Shown here: piece after piece, positions 36,878 to 46,962 of the stretch
Position numbering within the stretch: the stretch's first letter is position 1
Layout of the letters: each line of letters opens with the position of its first letter
Assembly (NCBI RefSeq): GCF_029433295.1
Contig: NZ_JAQTHV010000004.1
Location: forward strand, 434,001-498,000
Direction: 5' to 3'
Length of the DNA stretch: 64,000 nt
Origin: Bifidobacterium sp. ESL0784
GTDB lineage: Bacteria > Actinomycetota > Actinomycetes > Actinomycetales > Bifidobacteriaceae
The notes under the pieces: generated by a model
What the model saw: only the letters and a program-made list of their open reading frames with translations
Told to the model about the DNA's origin: nothing
Database searches by the model: none
Program-made: the position numbers and the translations under genes

Positions 36878-37675
36878 ATGGCCATGCAGCCTGAAGCATA
36901 TACGGTTGTCAAAGGGGAGGGGCTGCCCGTCATCATCGCCCACGGTATGGGTGTGGACCATCGTTCGCTGATGATGCTTGATGACGCATTTCCAGAAGGT
37001 ACGCAGCGTATCTATATGGATCTGCCGGGTTATGGGCAGACCTCGGCATTGCCGGGAGTCGGTGGATTACCAGAACTTGCCGAATGGTTCATGAACGCTG
37101 TTAACGAATTGGTCGGTGACAATAAACGTTTTGCGCTTTTGGGCAACTCCATGGGCGGGGCTTTGGTTAGAGACACGCTGTCGCGCGAACCCAGACGGGT
37201 CGCAGGTCTGGCATTGATTGCCCCGGTCGTGGACCCAGTGATGTCACATCGTCATTTGGCAGAGCATGTCGTCAGCAATGCGAATCCCGATCTTACTCAC
37301 CACTTGCCGCAGGACAAGGTCATCGATTTCGTGACCATGGGTGTCAACCAATCCTTCGACGCCTGGCGACGCTATCAGCGTTATGTCCTCCCTGGAACCA
37401 AACTCTGCGACCGAGACGCCAACGCCAAGCTCGGCCAGCACTACTGGCTCGATGGCGATCCCGAGCAACGTATGGGAATCTATAGCGGCCCGACGCTCAT
37501 CGTCACAGGCAAAGAAGACCAGGTAGTAGGCTACGAAGACCAGAAAGCTCTGCTCCCGCACTATCAAAATGGCGTCTACAAAGTCATCGATCCGGCCGGC
37601 CACAACATTCACATCGACCAGCCCGAAGCCGTGAAATCACTCCTCGCTGAGTGGGCAAAAAAGCTATTGAATTGA
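36878..37675 (+). CDS. Alpha/beta hydrolase
   Basis: A 265-residue hydrolase-fold protein. The nucleophile elbow is GNSMGGALV near residue 95, HGMGVDHRSL near residue 23 suggests an oxyanion-type loop, and DPAGHNIHIDQPE near the C-terminus holds the catalytic His. Asp is probably in LIVTGKEDQVV. The family is a broad esterase/lipase/hydrolase class. ATG 36878 follows AAGGGGAG. It has a terminator 28 bases past its stop and is not in an obvious operon. Confidence 0.85.
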   Translation: MAMQPEAYTVVKGEGLPVIIAHGMGVDHRSLMMLDDAFPEGTQRIYMDLPGYGQTSALPGVGGLPELAEWFMNAVNELVGDNKRFALLGNSMGGALVRDTLSREPRRVAGLALIAPVVDPVMSHRHLAEHVVSNANPDLTHHLPQDKVIDFVTMGVNQSFDAWRRYQRYVLPGTKLCDRDANAKLGQHYWLDGDPEQRMGIYSGPTLIVTGKEDQVVGYEDQKALLPHYQNGVYKVIDPAGHNIHIDQPEAVKSLLAEWAKKLLN

Positions 37676-37702
37676 TTAACCTTTTAATTTATTTGATATG
37701 AA

Positions 37703-37741
37703 TAGAACCCGCGGATATGAAATCCGTGGGTTCTATTTGTT
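37703..37741 (+). terminator. Terminator between the hydrolase gene and tal
   Basis: A 14-pair stem (37703-37716 with 37722-37735, one G-U pair), a five-base loop, and TTTGTT after it. It lies between two convergent genes and could serve both. Confidence 0.85.
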
Positions 37742-37772
37742 ATGACTACCCTTTAAAGGGAATTAGCCAAAA

Positions 37773-38876
37773 TCAGCCATTGACTCGGTCGATGCCGGCC
37801 TGGGTATCGGCAAGCACCGAATCCCAAGAGGCGATGAACTTGGCAACGCCATCGGCTTCGAGCTGGTCAGTGACATCCTTGATGTTGATGCCGAGGGCGG
37901 CGAGCTTGTCCATCACGGCCTGGCTCTCCTCATAGGTGCCTTCGATGCTCGGCTTGCCATCACCGTGATCGGCGAGGGCGTTGAGCGTCTTTTCCGGCAT
38001 GGTGTTGACGACATCGGGAGCGACGAGCTCGTCGACGTACTTGCAGTCGGAGTAGGCGGCGTTCTTGGTGCCGGTGGAGGCCCACAGTGGACGCTGCGGC
38101 TTGGCGCCCTTGGCTGCCAGCGCAGGCCAGCGAGGATCGTTGGCGAACTTCTCTTGCCACATCTTATAGGCGAGGCGGGCATTGGCCACAGCGGCCTTGC
38201 CTTCCAGAGCCTTGGCCTCAGGCGAGCCGTTGGCTTCGAGCAGCTTGTCCACGGCGGTGTCGACGCGCGAGACGAAGAACGAGCCGACGGAAGCCATCTT
38301 GCTCAGGTCGTGGCCGTTCTTGGCGGCCTGTTCCATGCCGGCGATGTAAGCGTCCATGACCTGGTTGTAACGCTCGAGTGAGAAGATCAGCGTCACGTTG
38401 ACGGAGATACCCTTGGCGAGCGTGGCGGTGATGGCAGGAAGACCTTCGAGGGTTGCTGGGATCTTGATCAGAGCGTTCGGACGGTCGACCATCTTCCAAA
38501 GCAGTTCGGCCTGCTTCTCGGTGTTCTCGGTGTCGTGCGCCAGACGAGGATCGACCTCGATGGAAACGCGGCCGTCAACGTAATCGGTCTTCTCGGCGAC
38601 TTCGCGGAAGATATCGGTGGCGTTGCGTACATCGGTGGTGGTCAGTTCACGTACGGCGTCCTCGACGTTGATCTTGCCGAGTTCCTTGAGCTGTTCGTCG
38701 TAAGGTCCGACCTGGGCCAACGCCTTCTGGAAGATGGACGGGTTGGTGGTCACGCCAACGACGTTCTTGGTCTTGATGAGTTCCTGCAGATTGCCGGAGG
38801 TGATGCGGGTGCGATCGAGGTCGTCGAGCCAGATCGAAACACCAGAATCACTGGTACGCTGTGTTGCTTCTGTCAT
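37773..38876 (-). CDS. tal: Transaldolase
   Basis: It moves a dihydroxyacetone unit between sugar phosphates; in bifidobacteria it makes erythrose-4-phosphate and other intermediates of the bifid shunt. A 367-residue length is typical of the actinobacterial (TalA/B-like) group. [12 protein letters not shown] near residue 42, [10 protein letters not shown] near 140 (Schiff-base Lys) and [11 protein letters not shown] near 265 are conserved. GGAG lies ahead of the ATG. It follows tkt on the same strand with a structured 123-base gap. Confidence 0.96.
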   Translation of the reverse strand: MTEATQRTSDSGVSIWLDDLDRTRITSGNLQELIKTKNVVGVTTNPSIFQKALAQVGPYDEQLKELGKINVEDAVRELTTTDVRNATDIFREVAEKTDYVDGRVSIEVDPRLAHDTENTEKQAELLWKMVDRPNALIKIPATLEGLPAITATLAKGISVNVTLIFSLERYNQVMDAYIAGMEQAAKNGHDLSKMASVGSFFVSRVDTAVDKLLEANGSPEAKALEGKAAVANARLAYKMWQEKFANDPRWPALAAKGAKPQRPLWASTGTKNAAYSDCKYVDELVAPDVVNTMPEKTLNALADHGDGKPSIEGTYEESQAVMDKLAALGINIKDVTDQLEADGVAKFIASWDSVLADTQAGIDRVNG

Positions 38877-38926
38877 ATTTTTCTCCTTGTTCCAATATCG
38901 GTATTGGAAAAATGTTTTTCATTTCA

Positions 38927-38977
38927 AGCGATACGGTTATTCGTGGTTCTTATGAACCGTCCGATAACCGTATCGCT
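38927..38977 (-). promoter_or_regulatory. Extended stem-loop between tkt and tal
   Basis: Perfect 14-base arms 38927-38940 and 38964-38977 enclose a smaller hairpin (38945-38949 with 38954-38958). On the minus strand it is followed by AT-rich sequence with a short palindrome. A second palindrome at 38891-38908 has 7-base arms. A partial terminator or processing stem that sets the tkt:tal ratio is likely. Confidence 0.65.
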
Positions 38978-38999
38978 CTTATATTGTCGAGGTCTGACC

Positions 39000-41099
39000 T
39001 CAGGCGCGAGCCTCTTCGATGGAGGCTTCAGCAGCTTCGACCACATGCTCGGCAGTGATGCCGAGGTCGATCATGTTCTGTGCGCCATCGCCCTGCAGGC
39101 CGAAACGCTCGATGGAGATCGGCTTGCCGTAGCTGCCGAGGTACTTGTACCAAGGCTGGGCGACGCCGGCTTCGATGGAAACACGGGCCTTAACGGACTT
39201 CGGAAGAACGGCTTCCTTGTAGTCGTCGTCCTGCTCCTCGAACCATTCCATGGACGGCATGGAGACGACGCGGGCCTTCACACCCTTGCCGGCGAGCGTC
39301 TTGGCGCCCTCGATAGCCCACTGGACCTCGGAACCGGTGGCCATGATGATGACATCAGGCTCGCCATCGGTGTCAACGAGGATGTAAGCGCCTTTGCGCA
39401 CACCGTCACGCGCCTTTTCGGCGGTTTCGGCAAGCGTCGGCACACCTTGACGGGTAAGAATCATTGCGGTGGGCAGCGTGTTCTTCTTCTCGAAGAAGTA
39501 ACGGTAGGCCTCGGCGGTCTCGAACTCGTCGGCAGGACGCACGACTTCCATATCAGGCATGGCGCGGAAGGCTGCGAGATGTTCGATCGGCTGGTGGGTC
39601 GGGCCGTCTTCGCCAAGCGCCACGGAATCATGGCTCCAGACGTAGAGGTTCGGAATCTTCATCAGCGCGGCAAGACGCACGGCCGGGCGTTCGTAATCCG
39701 AGAATTGGAAGAACGTGCCACCGAACGGACGGGTGTCGCTGCCAAGCAGGATGCCGTTGGTGATGGCGCCCATGGCGAACTCACGCACGCCGAAATGCAG
39801 CTGACGGCCGTACTTGCTGGCTTCAGGCCAGGTGCGGGTTTCATCGGCCTTGGGACCGAAGGTCTCAGCACCGTTGATGTCGGTCTTGTTGGAACCACCG
39901 AGGTCGGCGGAGCCACCCCAGAGTTCCGGCATGACCTTGGCAATGGCATTGAGAACTTGGCCGGAGGACTTACGGGTCGCAGCCTGATCACCGGCAGCGA
40001 AGCCTTTTTCGAGCTCATCGATGGCTTCATCGAAGCCTTCGGGCAGCTCGTGGGCCTTGATACGGTCATAGAGCTTGGACTGCTCGGGGTTGGCCTTGCG
40101 CCAGGCGGCGAGCTTCTCGTCCCATTCTTTGTGAGCCTCAAGGCCGCGATCGGCGACCTTACGGGCATGGGCAAGTGCCTCTTCATCGATGGGGAAGTCG
40201 ACGTCGGGGTCAAAGCCGAGGACCTTCTTCAAACCGGCAACGGCTTCCGGACCCAGCTTGGAGCCGTGGGCGGATTCGTTGTTGGTCTTGCCCGGGGTCG
40301 GCCAAGCCATCAGGGTGTCCACCTTGATGAACTTCGGGCGATCGGTGACCTGTTCGGCCTTGTCGAGCGCCGCAGCGAGGGCCGCGGTGTCCTCCTTGTA
40401 GGAGCCGTCGGGCTGGACGAAGCTGACTTCGTCGGTGTACCAGCCGTAGGCCTCGTAACGCTTGAGGATGTCTTCAGAGAAGGTGAGCTTGGTGTCACCC
40501 TCGATCTGGATGTGGTTGGCATCGAAGATCACGGTCAGATTGCCGAGATGCTCGTTGCCGGCAAGCGAGGAGGCCTCGGAAGAGACGCCTTCCTCGACGT
40601 CGCCTTCACCGCAGATGACCCAGATCTTATGATCGAAGGGCGAGGTGCCTTCGGGTGCGTTCGGGTCGAGCAGACCGCGTTCGAAACGCTGACCGTAAGC
40701 AAAGCCAACAGCTGAGGCAAGACCTTGGCCGAGAGGGCCTGTGGTCATTTCGATGCCGGGGGTCAGTCCGACTTCAGGATGGCCTGGGGTACGTGTGTCA
40801 GCGCCGCCGCGGAAATACTTGAGATCGTCGATGGTCAAGCCGTAGCCGGAGAAGTAGAGCTGGACATACTGCGTCAGCGAGGCATGCCCGCCGGAAAGGA
40901 TGAAACGATCACGACCATCCCAGTTGGGGTCGTTGGGATCGTGCTTGATGTAATGCTGATAAAGCGTGTAGGCGATTGGAGCCAGGGAAATGGGGGAGCC
41001 CGGGTGGCCGCTGCCAGCCCGCTCAACCGCATCCGCGGAGAGCACCTTCGCCATCTTGACGGCGCGCTCGTCCAAATCCGACCATGTGAAATCGGTCAT
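39000..41099 (-). CDS. tkt: Transketolase
   Basis: A 699-residue thiamine-diphosphate enzyme transferring two-carbon units. The TPP-binding motif is CGEGDVEEGVSSEASSLA near residue 165 (G-D-G type, here GEGD), the substrate motifs include GHPGSPISLAPIAY at the start, and ARP-type residues lie in the C-terminal half. It works with tal, 123 bases downstream, in the bifid shunt and pentose-phosphate route. GGAAGGAAAG precedes the ATG. The phosphoketolase gene is not in the window. Confidence 0.96.
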   Translation of the reverse strand: MTDFTWSDLDERAVKMAKVLSADAVERAGSGHPGSPISLAPIAYTLYQHYIKHDPNDPNWDGRDRFILSGGHASLTQYVQLYFSGYGLTIDDLKYFRGGADTRTPGHPEVGLTPGIEMTTGPLGQGLASAVGFAYGQRFERGLLDPNAPEGTSPFDHKIWVICGEGDVEEGVSSEASSLAGNEHLGNLTVIFDANHIQIEGDTKLTFSEDILKRYEAYGWYTDEVSFVQPDGSYKEDTAALAAALDKAEQVTDRPKFIKVDTLMAWPTPGKTNNESAHGSKLGPEAVAGLKKVLGFDPDVDFPIDEEALAHARKVADRGLEAHKEWDEKLAAWRKANPEQSKLYDRIKAHELPEGFDEAIDELEKGFAAGDQAATRKSSGQVLNAIAKVMPELWGGSADLGGSNKTDINGAETFGPKADETRTWPEASKYGRQLHFGVREFAMGAITNGILLGSDTRPFGGTFFQFSDYERPAVRLAALMKIPNLYVWSHDSVALGEDGPTHQPIEHLAAFRAMPDMEVVRPADEFETAEAYRYFFEKKNTLPTAMILTRQGVPTLAETAEKARDGVRKGAYILVDTDGEPDVIIMATGSEVQWAIEGAKTLAGKGVKARVVSMPSMEWFEEQDDDYKEAVLPKSVKARVSIEAGVAQPWYKYLGSYGKPISIERFGLQGDGAQNMIDLGITAEHVVEAAEASIEEARA

Positions 41100-41302
41100 A
41101 GGTTGTTACTTTCCTTCCAATATTCCGGATGCCGCAAACGCGGCTTATTCCGCGCCGCAGAGCACCCTCACATTGCACTTTCATGCTAACTTTAAGAGCC
41201 GACGAAAAGTGCGGTTTTGAACACGTTTGGTATGTTTTGTTATGTTAGCGTTCACGTTGGCAAAGTCATGCAATATGACCGAATTTTCTGAGAGTGGAAC
41301 GA

Positions 41303-41329
41303 TTAGCACTCTCCGACCAAGAGTGCTAA
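41303..41329 (+). promoter_or_regulatory. CIRCE operator of hrcA
   Basis: TTAGCACTC, nine bases, GAGTGCTAA: an exact match to the CIRCE consensus, the binding site of the HrcA heat-shock repressor. A TATACT at 41338-41343 lies just downstream. HrcA autoregulation with heat induction of hrcA-dnaJ is expected. Confidence 0.95.
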
Positions 41330-41385
41330 TACTTTGGTATACTGATAGATACATTTGTGTGGATATGACCATGGAAGGAGGTCCG

Positions 41386-42474
41386 ATGACACAGTCAAGA
41401 CGCATGCTGGTCCTGAGGGCCGTGGTCGAGGATTATATTCGTTCGCAGGAACCCGTCGGCTCGACGGCTTTGACAAGGGCGCACGACTTGGGGGTAAGTT
41501 CCGCGACCATTCGAAATGACATGTCGGCTTTGGAGGAAGAGGGTTATCTGATTCAGCCGCATACCTCGGCCGGCCGTATCCCGACTGAACGCGGCTACCG
41601 TTATTTCGTCGATCGTCTTGCCTCTGTAGTCCCGCTTTCGGAAGCACAGCGTCGCGGCATTACAACATTTCTTTCCGGCTCGGTAAGTCTGCCGGATACC
41701 TTGCAGCGAGCCGCACGTCTTCTGGCCAATATCACCGGCCAGGTTGCGGTCGTCTCCTCGCCGGCGCTTTCAAAATCAAAACTTCGCCATATAGAGATCG
41801 TTCCGTTGAACGCGGCCACGATGTTGGCCGTCATCATCACCGATTCGGGCTCTGTGGCCCAACATACGTTTACGTTGAGGAAATTGCCGGACGCGGTTGC
41901 GCTGAGTAGATTCTCCGAGCTCGTCAACGCGCAATGCATGGACATGCCGTTGGTTCAGGCTGCACGTCGCATCCGTACCATCATCAAGGAACCCGAATAC
42001 AGTTCGGTCCGTCCGCTGGGCGAAAGTCTTGCCAAAACCGTGGAGTCCATGGCGCATGACGAGGGCACCGGGCAGATGTATATGGCAGGAACTTCCCAGC
42101 TGGCGCACAAGCAGGCCCATGCCGACCTTGCGCCTTTGTTCGACGCGCTGGAGGAACAGGTCGTCATCATGCGTCTGATGAGCGATTTGAGCGAGGGAAA
42201 CGAGGATGTCGGTGTGGCCATTGGTTCCGAGACAAGGACCCCGGGTCTTATCCACGCCTCCGTGGTCTCTTCCGGTTACGGTCGCAGCGAGACCGACAGG
42301 GACGGCGGCGATAGTCGTCAAGACACGGATGAGGTTGCGGAATCGGGTTCGCATCCAGTCGCTTTCGTGGGGTCAATCGGCCCCACCCATATGGATTATG
42401 AGACGACCATCACCGCAGTGCGAGCCGTCGCCAGATATCTGACCGACCTTATCGCAAGGGACGAGGCGGCTTAG
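41386..42474 (+). CDS. hrcA: HrcA, heat-inducible transcription repressor
   Basis: A 362-residue repressor that binds CIRCE. The N-terminal winged helix is LVLRAVVEDYIRSQEPVGS with GVSSATIRNDMSALEEEGYL, followed by TSAGRIPTERGYRYFVD. AAGGAGG lies shortly ahead of ATG 41386, and the open frame upstream is not needed. The C-terminal part has a long acidic/Ser-rich insert near residues 295-330. The dnaJ gene follows after 82 bases; groESL and dnaK-grpE are not in the window. Confidence 0.95.
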   Translation: MTQSRRMLVLRAVVEDYIRSQEPVGSTALTRAHDLGVSSATIRNDMSALEEEGYLIQPHTSAGRIPTERGYRYFVDRLASVVPLSEAQRRGITTFLSGSVSLPDTLQRAARLLANITGQVAVVSSPALSKSKLRHIEIVPLNAATMLAVIITDSGSVAQHTFTLRKLPDAVALSRFSELVNAQCMDMPLVQAARRIRTIIKEPEYSSVRPLGESLAKTVESMAHDEGTGQMYMAGTSQLAHKQAHADLAPLFDALEEQVVIMRLMSDLSEGNEDVGVAIGSETRTPGLIHASVVSSGYGRSETDRDGGDSRQDTDEVAESGSHPVAFVGSIGPTHMDYETTITAVRAVARYLTDLIARDEAA

Positions 42475-42556
42475 TATTCCAAGGTATATGGCACAATAAC
42501 TGGCAGAAAGCATCATTAACCTTATTCGGTATTAGTAATACATTCGAGGAATTTCA

Positions 42557-43702
42557 GTGGCAGAAGCAGATTATTACGAAGTGTTGGGCGTAGAACGCAG
42601 CGCAAGCGACGAGGAAATCAAGAAGGCCTATCGCAAGATGAGCCGTAAATATCATCCAGATATCGCCGGTCCCCAGTACGAGGACAAATTCAAGGAAGTC
42701 AACAACGCCTACGAGGTGCTTTCCGACCCCGACAAGCGTCGCATGTATGATTCCGGCGTCGATCCCAATGATCCCAACGCAGGTTCAGGTTTCTCCTCAG
42801 CCGGTTTTGGCGATATGGGGGATATTTTCGGCCAGTTCTTCGGCAATGCTTTCGGTGGCGGCGGCCAAGGACCGATTCCTCGCACACAACCCGGTCGGGA
42901 TGCGCTTTCCAGTACTTCGATTAACCTGAAAACCGCCGTATTCGGCGGAACCGCACATGTTAAGATCAACACATTCGGTCTGTGTCCGAAGTGTGGCGGT
43001 CAAGGTACGGCAAATGGCGAGAAGCCTGTGACCTGTCCTGATTGCAACGGACAGGGGTCGAGGCAGCAAGTCCGTCGCACCATGCTCGGCCAGATGATGA
43101 CGACCGCGCAATGTGAGCGTTGCGAAGGCCATGGCACTATCATCGAGCATCCGTGCCCGACCTGCCAGGGTAATGGCCGTATTCGCACGTCGCGCGATGT
43201 CGGTGTCACCATTCCCGCCGGTATCGAAGACAATACGCGTCTGCGTCTGGCCAATCAGGGTGAGGTCGGTGAAGGCGGCGGCGCCGCAGGCGACCTTTAT
43301 ATCGATATTCGTATCAAGCCGGACAAGCAATTTACCCGCGAAGGCGACGACCTGCATTGCTGGATTCAGATCCCGATGAGCTGGGCCGTGCTTGGCCACG
43401 ACCTTGATATCGATACCTTCGATGGTAAGCAGACCATCAGCATTCCCGAGGGTTGCCAGCCTGAAGAGACCGTGTCGATCAAGGGCATCGGTGTGGCAAA
43501 GATCCGCAAGCCCGAGGAACGCGGCGACCTGATCGCCCATGTCAGCGTGCACATTCCCACCAAGCTCAACGACGGCGAACGTGACCTTATCCAGCAATTC
43601 GCGCAAAGCCACGATGCCGGTGCCTCAAATGTGAGTCAAAGCGCAAAGCCTGCTACCAACAGGAAGGGCTTCTTCGACAAGATCAAGGACGCCCTTCACT
43701 AA
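42557..43702 (+). CDS. dnaJ: DnaJ, Hsp40 co-chaperone
   Basis: A 381-residue type-I DnaJ that stimulates DnaK ATPase. The J domain has [17 protein letters not shown] with the HPD motif near residue 34, then a Gly/Phe region ([17 protein letters not shown]), four zinc motifs ([32 protein letters not shown]) and a C-terminal substrate domain. The start is a GTG at 42557 with CGAGGA six bases upstream. Bifidobacteria usually carry a second dnaJ with dnaK; this hrcA-linked one is the dnaJ2 type, which is inference from context. Confidence 0.95.
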   Translation: MAEADYYEVLGVERSASDEEIKKAYRKMSRKYHPDIAGPQYEDKFKEVNNAYEVLSDPDKRRMYDSGVDPNDPNAGSGFSSAGFGDMGDIFGQFFGNAFGGGGQGPIPRTQPGRDALSSTSINLKTAVFGGTAHVKINTFGLCPKCGGQGTANGEKPVTCPDCNGQGSRQQVRRTMLGQMMTTAQCERCEGHGTIIEHPCPTCQGNGRIRTSRDVGVTIPAGIEDNTRLRLANQGEVGEGGGAAGDLYIDIRIKPDKQFTREGDDLHCWIQIPMSWAVLGHDLDIDTFDGKQTISIPEGCQPEETVSIKGIGVAKIRKPEERGDLIAHVSVHIPTKLNDGERDLIQQFAQSHDAGASNVSQSAKPATNRKGFFDKIKDALH

Positions 43703-43710
43703 ATGATTTG

Positions 43711-43757
43711 CGCCGAAGCTACGATTGAAATCAATGTAGCTTCGGCGGTTTTATTTG
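43711..43757 (+). terminator. Terminator after dnaJ
   Basis: Arms 43711-43722 and 43736-43747 pair perfectly (12 bases), with an inner 4-base stem, followed by GTTTTATTTG. Separates dnaJ from the convergent minus-strand gene. Confidence 0.9.
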
Positions 43758-43812
43758 ATGGAACTTTTTAAACCGGTGATTATCGATTATTCAGGGCACT
43801 TTTGCATCGGTT

Positions 43813-44604
43813 TCATGAGAGCAACGAGCGACACATCGCACGGTACTCGCTGACGTAGCCGCCTCCGAAGAACACACAGTGGCCGGCGATCGGATAGAGC
43901 TGCCAGATGGTGATTCGGTCGGGGAATCCCTTTTTGAGCGGATGCGCCGATTCATAGCCGTCGATGATTTCGTCAAGATACGGCATACCGAAAAGATTGA
44001 GCATGGCCAAATCTTCCTCGCGGTGACCGCCGTGGGCTGCAGGGTCGATCAGTACTGCTTCCGTCTGCCCGGAATCGTCGGTCCACATCACATTGCCGCT
44101 CCACAGGTCGCCGTGTACGCGGGCCGGTTTGTCCTCGGCGGCAGAGCCCAGCAGATCCGGCAAGGCGTCGATTACTTCCTGCGTCATTTCGAGATCGTTG
44201 TCATTCAATTCGCCTCGTTTGATGCCGAGCCTCACCATCGGGAGCAGACGCCCTTCACCAAGATAGTCCACAGGGTTCGTCCATTCGCCGGTATCCATCG
44301 GCACCGGGTCCTGCAAGGGGCCGAAATAGCAGGTTCCGTCGTAACCGGCCGGAGCGGAGCCGAAATATTGTGCTCCTGCATCATGCATATGTGCTAACGC
44401 TGCGCCGAAATCGTGTGCGGCTTTGGGTGTGGGGGAGCAGGAATTCACCCGTTCGATATCAAGCCACCCGTCGCCCCAGCCATAGACGTCGACCACGCGC
44501 GGTCCGCCCTGGGATTGCGCCTCGCCAAGCCATTTGAGCCCTTTGCCTTCGCATTCGAAGAACCCCTTTGGCGCGAACGCCCTGCTTTTACGATATTTTG
44601 CCAT
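43813..44604 (-). CDS. Fructosamine kinase-like protein
   Basis: A 263-residue aminoglycoside-phosphotransferase-fold kinase of the fructosamine/ketosamine-3-kinase group. HGDLWSGNVMW near residue 175 is the catalytic loop and IDPAAHGGHREEDLAML the metal-binding motif; both are typical of that group. Such enzymes phosphorylate glycated proteins or free ketosamines and start deglycation. The ATG at 44604 follows AAGGGTG; a longer in-frame start at 44652 lacks support. It is alone between dnaJ and uppP. Confidence 0.87.
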   Translation of the reverse strand: MAKYRKSRAFAPKGFFECEGKGLKWLGEAQSQGGPRVVDVYGWGDGWLDIERVNSCSPTPKAAHDFGAALAHMHDAGAQYFGSAPAGYDGTCYFGPLQDPVPMDTGEWTNPVDYLGEGRLLPMVRLGIKRGELNDNDLEMTQEVIDALPDLLGSAAEDKPARVHGDLWSGNVMWTDDSGQTEAVLIDPAAHGGHREEDLAMLNLFGMPYLDEIIDGYESAHPLKKGFPDRITIWQLYPIAGHCVFFGGGYVSEYRAMCRSLLS

Positions 44605-44870
44605 GATGTCACCCTTCGTTTCGCTTGAAGCAGCTATACCGGAATCCTGCAAGTAATCACGATGCGGATTTTCTTGGTTTGCCCTTCTAAAGTATTAACG
44701 TACCCGTCCCAATTGTGTGAGCGATGTGCGACAATCAAGGGCCGTGAGCCGCGAAGTTCCGAGATATTGGGTAATCTAAACAAGTTAGACACGAACCCTC
44801 GCAGGAATTCGGCTCCCTAAGCCGCTGAAACAGAATGATTATCTGGCGGGGATACGCATAAAGAGGGATT

Positions 44871-45785
44871 ATGAATTTCTTCCAAGCCATTGTTCTGGGG
44901 CTGGTCCAGGCACTCACCGAGTATCTTCCCGTATCTTCGAGCGCACATATCCGCATTGTCGGCGAGCTGATGCTGCATTCGGATCCGGGTGCCGCCTTCA
45001 CTGCCATCATCCAGCTCGGCACCGAGCTTGCGGTCATTCTCTATTTCCGCCACGATATCATCAATATTCTTTCGCACTGGTTCGGTTGCCTTTTCGGGCA
45101 TCATGGCAAGGATTGGAAGTCCCGCCTTGGCAAAGGCGACCGTGACGCCACGTTTGGCTGGTACATCATCATCGGCACCATGCCTATCCTTGTCGCCGGT
45201 GTCCTGTTCCAGAAAACCATAGAAACCACACTGCGCAACCTGTGGATCACCGTTACCGTGCTCCTGCTTTTCGGCATCCTTTTGTGGATTGTCGACGCCA
45301 AATTCCCTGAACGTAAGACCGTTCGTGAGATGAACTGGAAGGACGCGCTGCTGTTCGGTGTCGGCCAGATGCTGGCGCTAATTCCCGGTGTTTCCCGTTC
45401 AGGCGGTACCATCACCTTCGGTCGTGCGATGGGCTATACGCGTGAGGACGCCGTGCGCGTCAGCTTCATCATGGCCATTCCCGCAGTCTTTGGCTCCGGT
45501 ATTCTGGAGGCCGTCAAAGCCGTCGGCGATTACCGAAGCGAACCGAATTTCCCGGGATGGGGAGCTACATTGGCCGCGATGGTTGTCAGCTTCCTTGTCG
45601 GTTATTTCGTCATCATCGCGTTCCTGAAATTCGTTTCGACGTTCTCGTACAAGGCATTCGCCATCTATCGCATCATCGTTGCTGTGGTCGTTGCGATTCT
45701 CTTGATTGCCGGCGTATTGCAGGCTTCACCTGTTGCTGCAGAGGCTGTTTCTTCCCTGATTGCACCAACGGCTGCTCTGATTTAA
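44871..45785 (+). CDS. uppP: UppP, undecaprenyl-diphosphatase
   Basis: It recycles the lipid carrier for peptidoglycan synthesis. The 304-residue membrane protein starts NFFQAIVLGLVQALTEYLPVSSSAHI and has PGVSRSGGTITFGRAMG near residue 170, the two active-site regions of BacA-type enzymes, and about eight membrane helices. AGAGGGAT precedes the ATG. A bidirectional terminator lies after it. Confidence 0.96.
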   Translation: MNFFQAIVLGLVQALTEYLPVSSSAHIRIVGELMLHSDPGAAFTAIIQLGTELAVILYFRHDIINILSHWFGCLFGHHGKDWKSRLGKGDRDATFGWYIIIGTMPILVAGVLFQKTIETTLRNLWITVTVLLLFGILLWIVDAKFPERKTVREMNWKDALLFGVGQMLALIPGVSRSGGTITFGRAMGYTREDAVRVSFIMAIPAVFGSGILEAVKAVGDYRSEPNFPGWGATLAAMVVSFLVGYFVIIAFLKFVSTFSYKAFAIYRIIVAVVVAILLIAGVLQASPVAAEAVSSLIAPTAALI

Positions 45786-45821
45786 TCCGCCGATGGGCTT
45801 GAACGAGCCAATGCCAACAAA

Positions 45822-45868
45822 TACAAAGTTGCCTGCCGAACATGGAATCGGCAGGCAACTTTGTATTT
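45822..45868. terminator. Bidirectional terminator between uppP and the PAC2 gene
   Basis: A perfect 18-base stem, 45822-45839 with 45848-45865, around an 8-base loop, with T-rich sequence on either strand (TTTGAAT, TTTGTTGG). It lies between two convergent genes. Confidence 0.93.
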
Positions 45869-45924
45869 GAATAATCTGGCGGTTATCGGCCTACAAGTAT
45901 TCGAATATCCGTTGAACGTGATAT

Positions 45925-46803
45925 TTAGTTTTCGATATGTGAAAGGAATTCCTCGGCTTCCTGCGCAATCTGGTCACCTTGAGGAACGACCCCGTTGCTG
46001 AGTTTGTCGATTTGCTGGTCGAGGTCGTATTTGGCCTCAAGATGATGGATATAGTGCTTCAGATCGTCGTTGCAATTGGCGAGGACATCTGCCTGCGCTT
46101 TCCATGTCACGGCTTGCTTAGGCAATGTTCCGTCGTTGAGCTGGACGCCCAACATCTGTGAAAGCCGTTGCAGTATCTGCAATGTACCTTGCGGGCATTC
46201 GTCACCGGCCAAATACTGCGGGACGGAGACCCACATGGAATTGGTATTGAAGCCCTCCTGATCGGCCAGCAAGTCAAGTACTGTGGGGATGCCGACCGGC
46301 CCGTCGTAAGGGTTGTCGTTTTTACCGTGATTCTGCGAGTCTTTGACGCCACCTCCGCGGATGCTTGATTCGCCACGGCGCAACGCCGATTCCTCGACGG
46401 GCAGCGGACGGGTGTGCGGGCAGTCGGCGAACATCGATCCCAATGTCACGATTTCGCTGACATCCAGCTCGTCGGCGATACGTAGGGAATTACGGCAATA
46501 GTCGATCCAACGATAATTGGGTTCGGGGGCTATCTGTGCGTAGACGTGAATTTCGGGTGCAATGGTGATTTCATAGAAGGTGGTCTGTGGCCAGATGATG
46601 CGTGGCTGGCCGGTGACATGGCAGATCATGGGGCGTGCAGATTGCAAATCGTAATAGCTGTCGGTGCGAATATGCCTGATTTCTCGCGACTCATATGTTG
46701 CCACGAGATGGCGAATCACGTTTGTGGCTGCCTGACTGGCATCGTTCCAGCCTTCGAAGGCACAAACCATGATGGGTTTCGGTGTTTTCGCATCAGTTGT
46801 CAT
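45925..46803 (-). CDS. PAC2-family protein
   Basis: A 292-residue protein starting PIMVCAFEGWNDASQAATNVIRHL, the PAC2 signature, with GWND and later VSVPQYLAGDECP. This family resembles proteasome-assembly chaperones; in actinobacteria its role is unproven. Bifidobacteria carry only a reduced or no proteasome, so a different function is possible. No operon partner is seen: it ends next to uppP and starts near the tRNA cluster on the other strand. Confidence 0.88.
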   Translation of the reverse strand: MTTDAKTPKPIMVCAFEGWNDASQAATNVIRHLVATYESREIRHIRTDSYYDLQSARPMICHVTGQPRIIWPQTTFYEITIAPEIHVYAQIAPEPNYRWIDYCRNSLRIADELDVSEIVTLGSMFADCPHTRPLPVEESALRRGESSIRGGGVKDSQNHGKNDNPYDGPVGIPTVLDLLADQEGFNTNSMWVSVPQYLAGDECPQGTLQILQRLSQMLGVQLNDGTLPKQAVTWKAQADVLANCNDDLKHYIHHLEAKYDLDQQIDKLSNGVVPQGDQIAQEAEEFLSHIEN

Positions 46804-46962
46804 GAATCCTAATTTAGCTGTTGGAAACCTTGAAATTTGAGGGCTTATGCCATCGGTGAATGACTTTCATCTACAGGAGTAGAAATAGACAAAATCTAAT
46901 GATGTATTGCAATGGTTATGAATAAGAGAAAATATTGATATTTCAGGGCGACACGCAGCTAC

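Noticed and set aside
38535..40715. A 726-codon plus-strand open frame opposite tal and tkt
   Set aside because: It lies fully antisense to two well-supported genes and its translation shows no family features; the long frame is a product of GC-rich codon bias.
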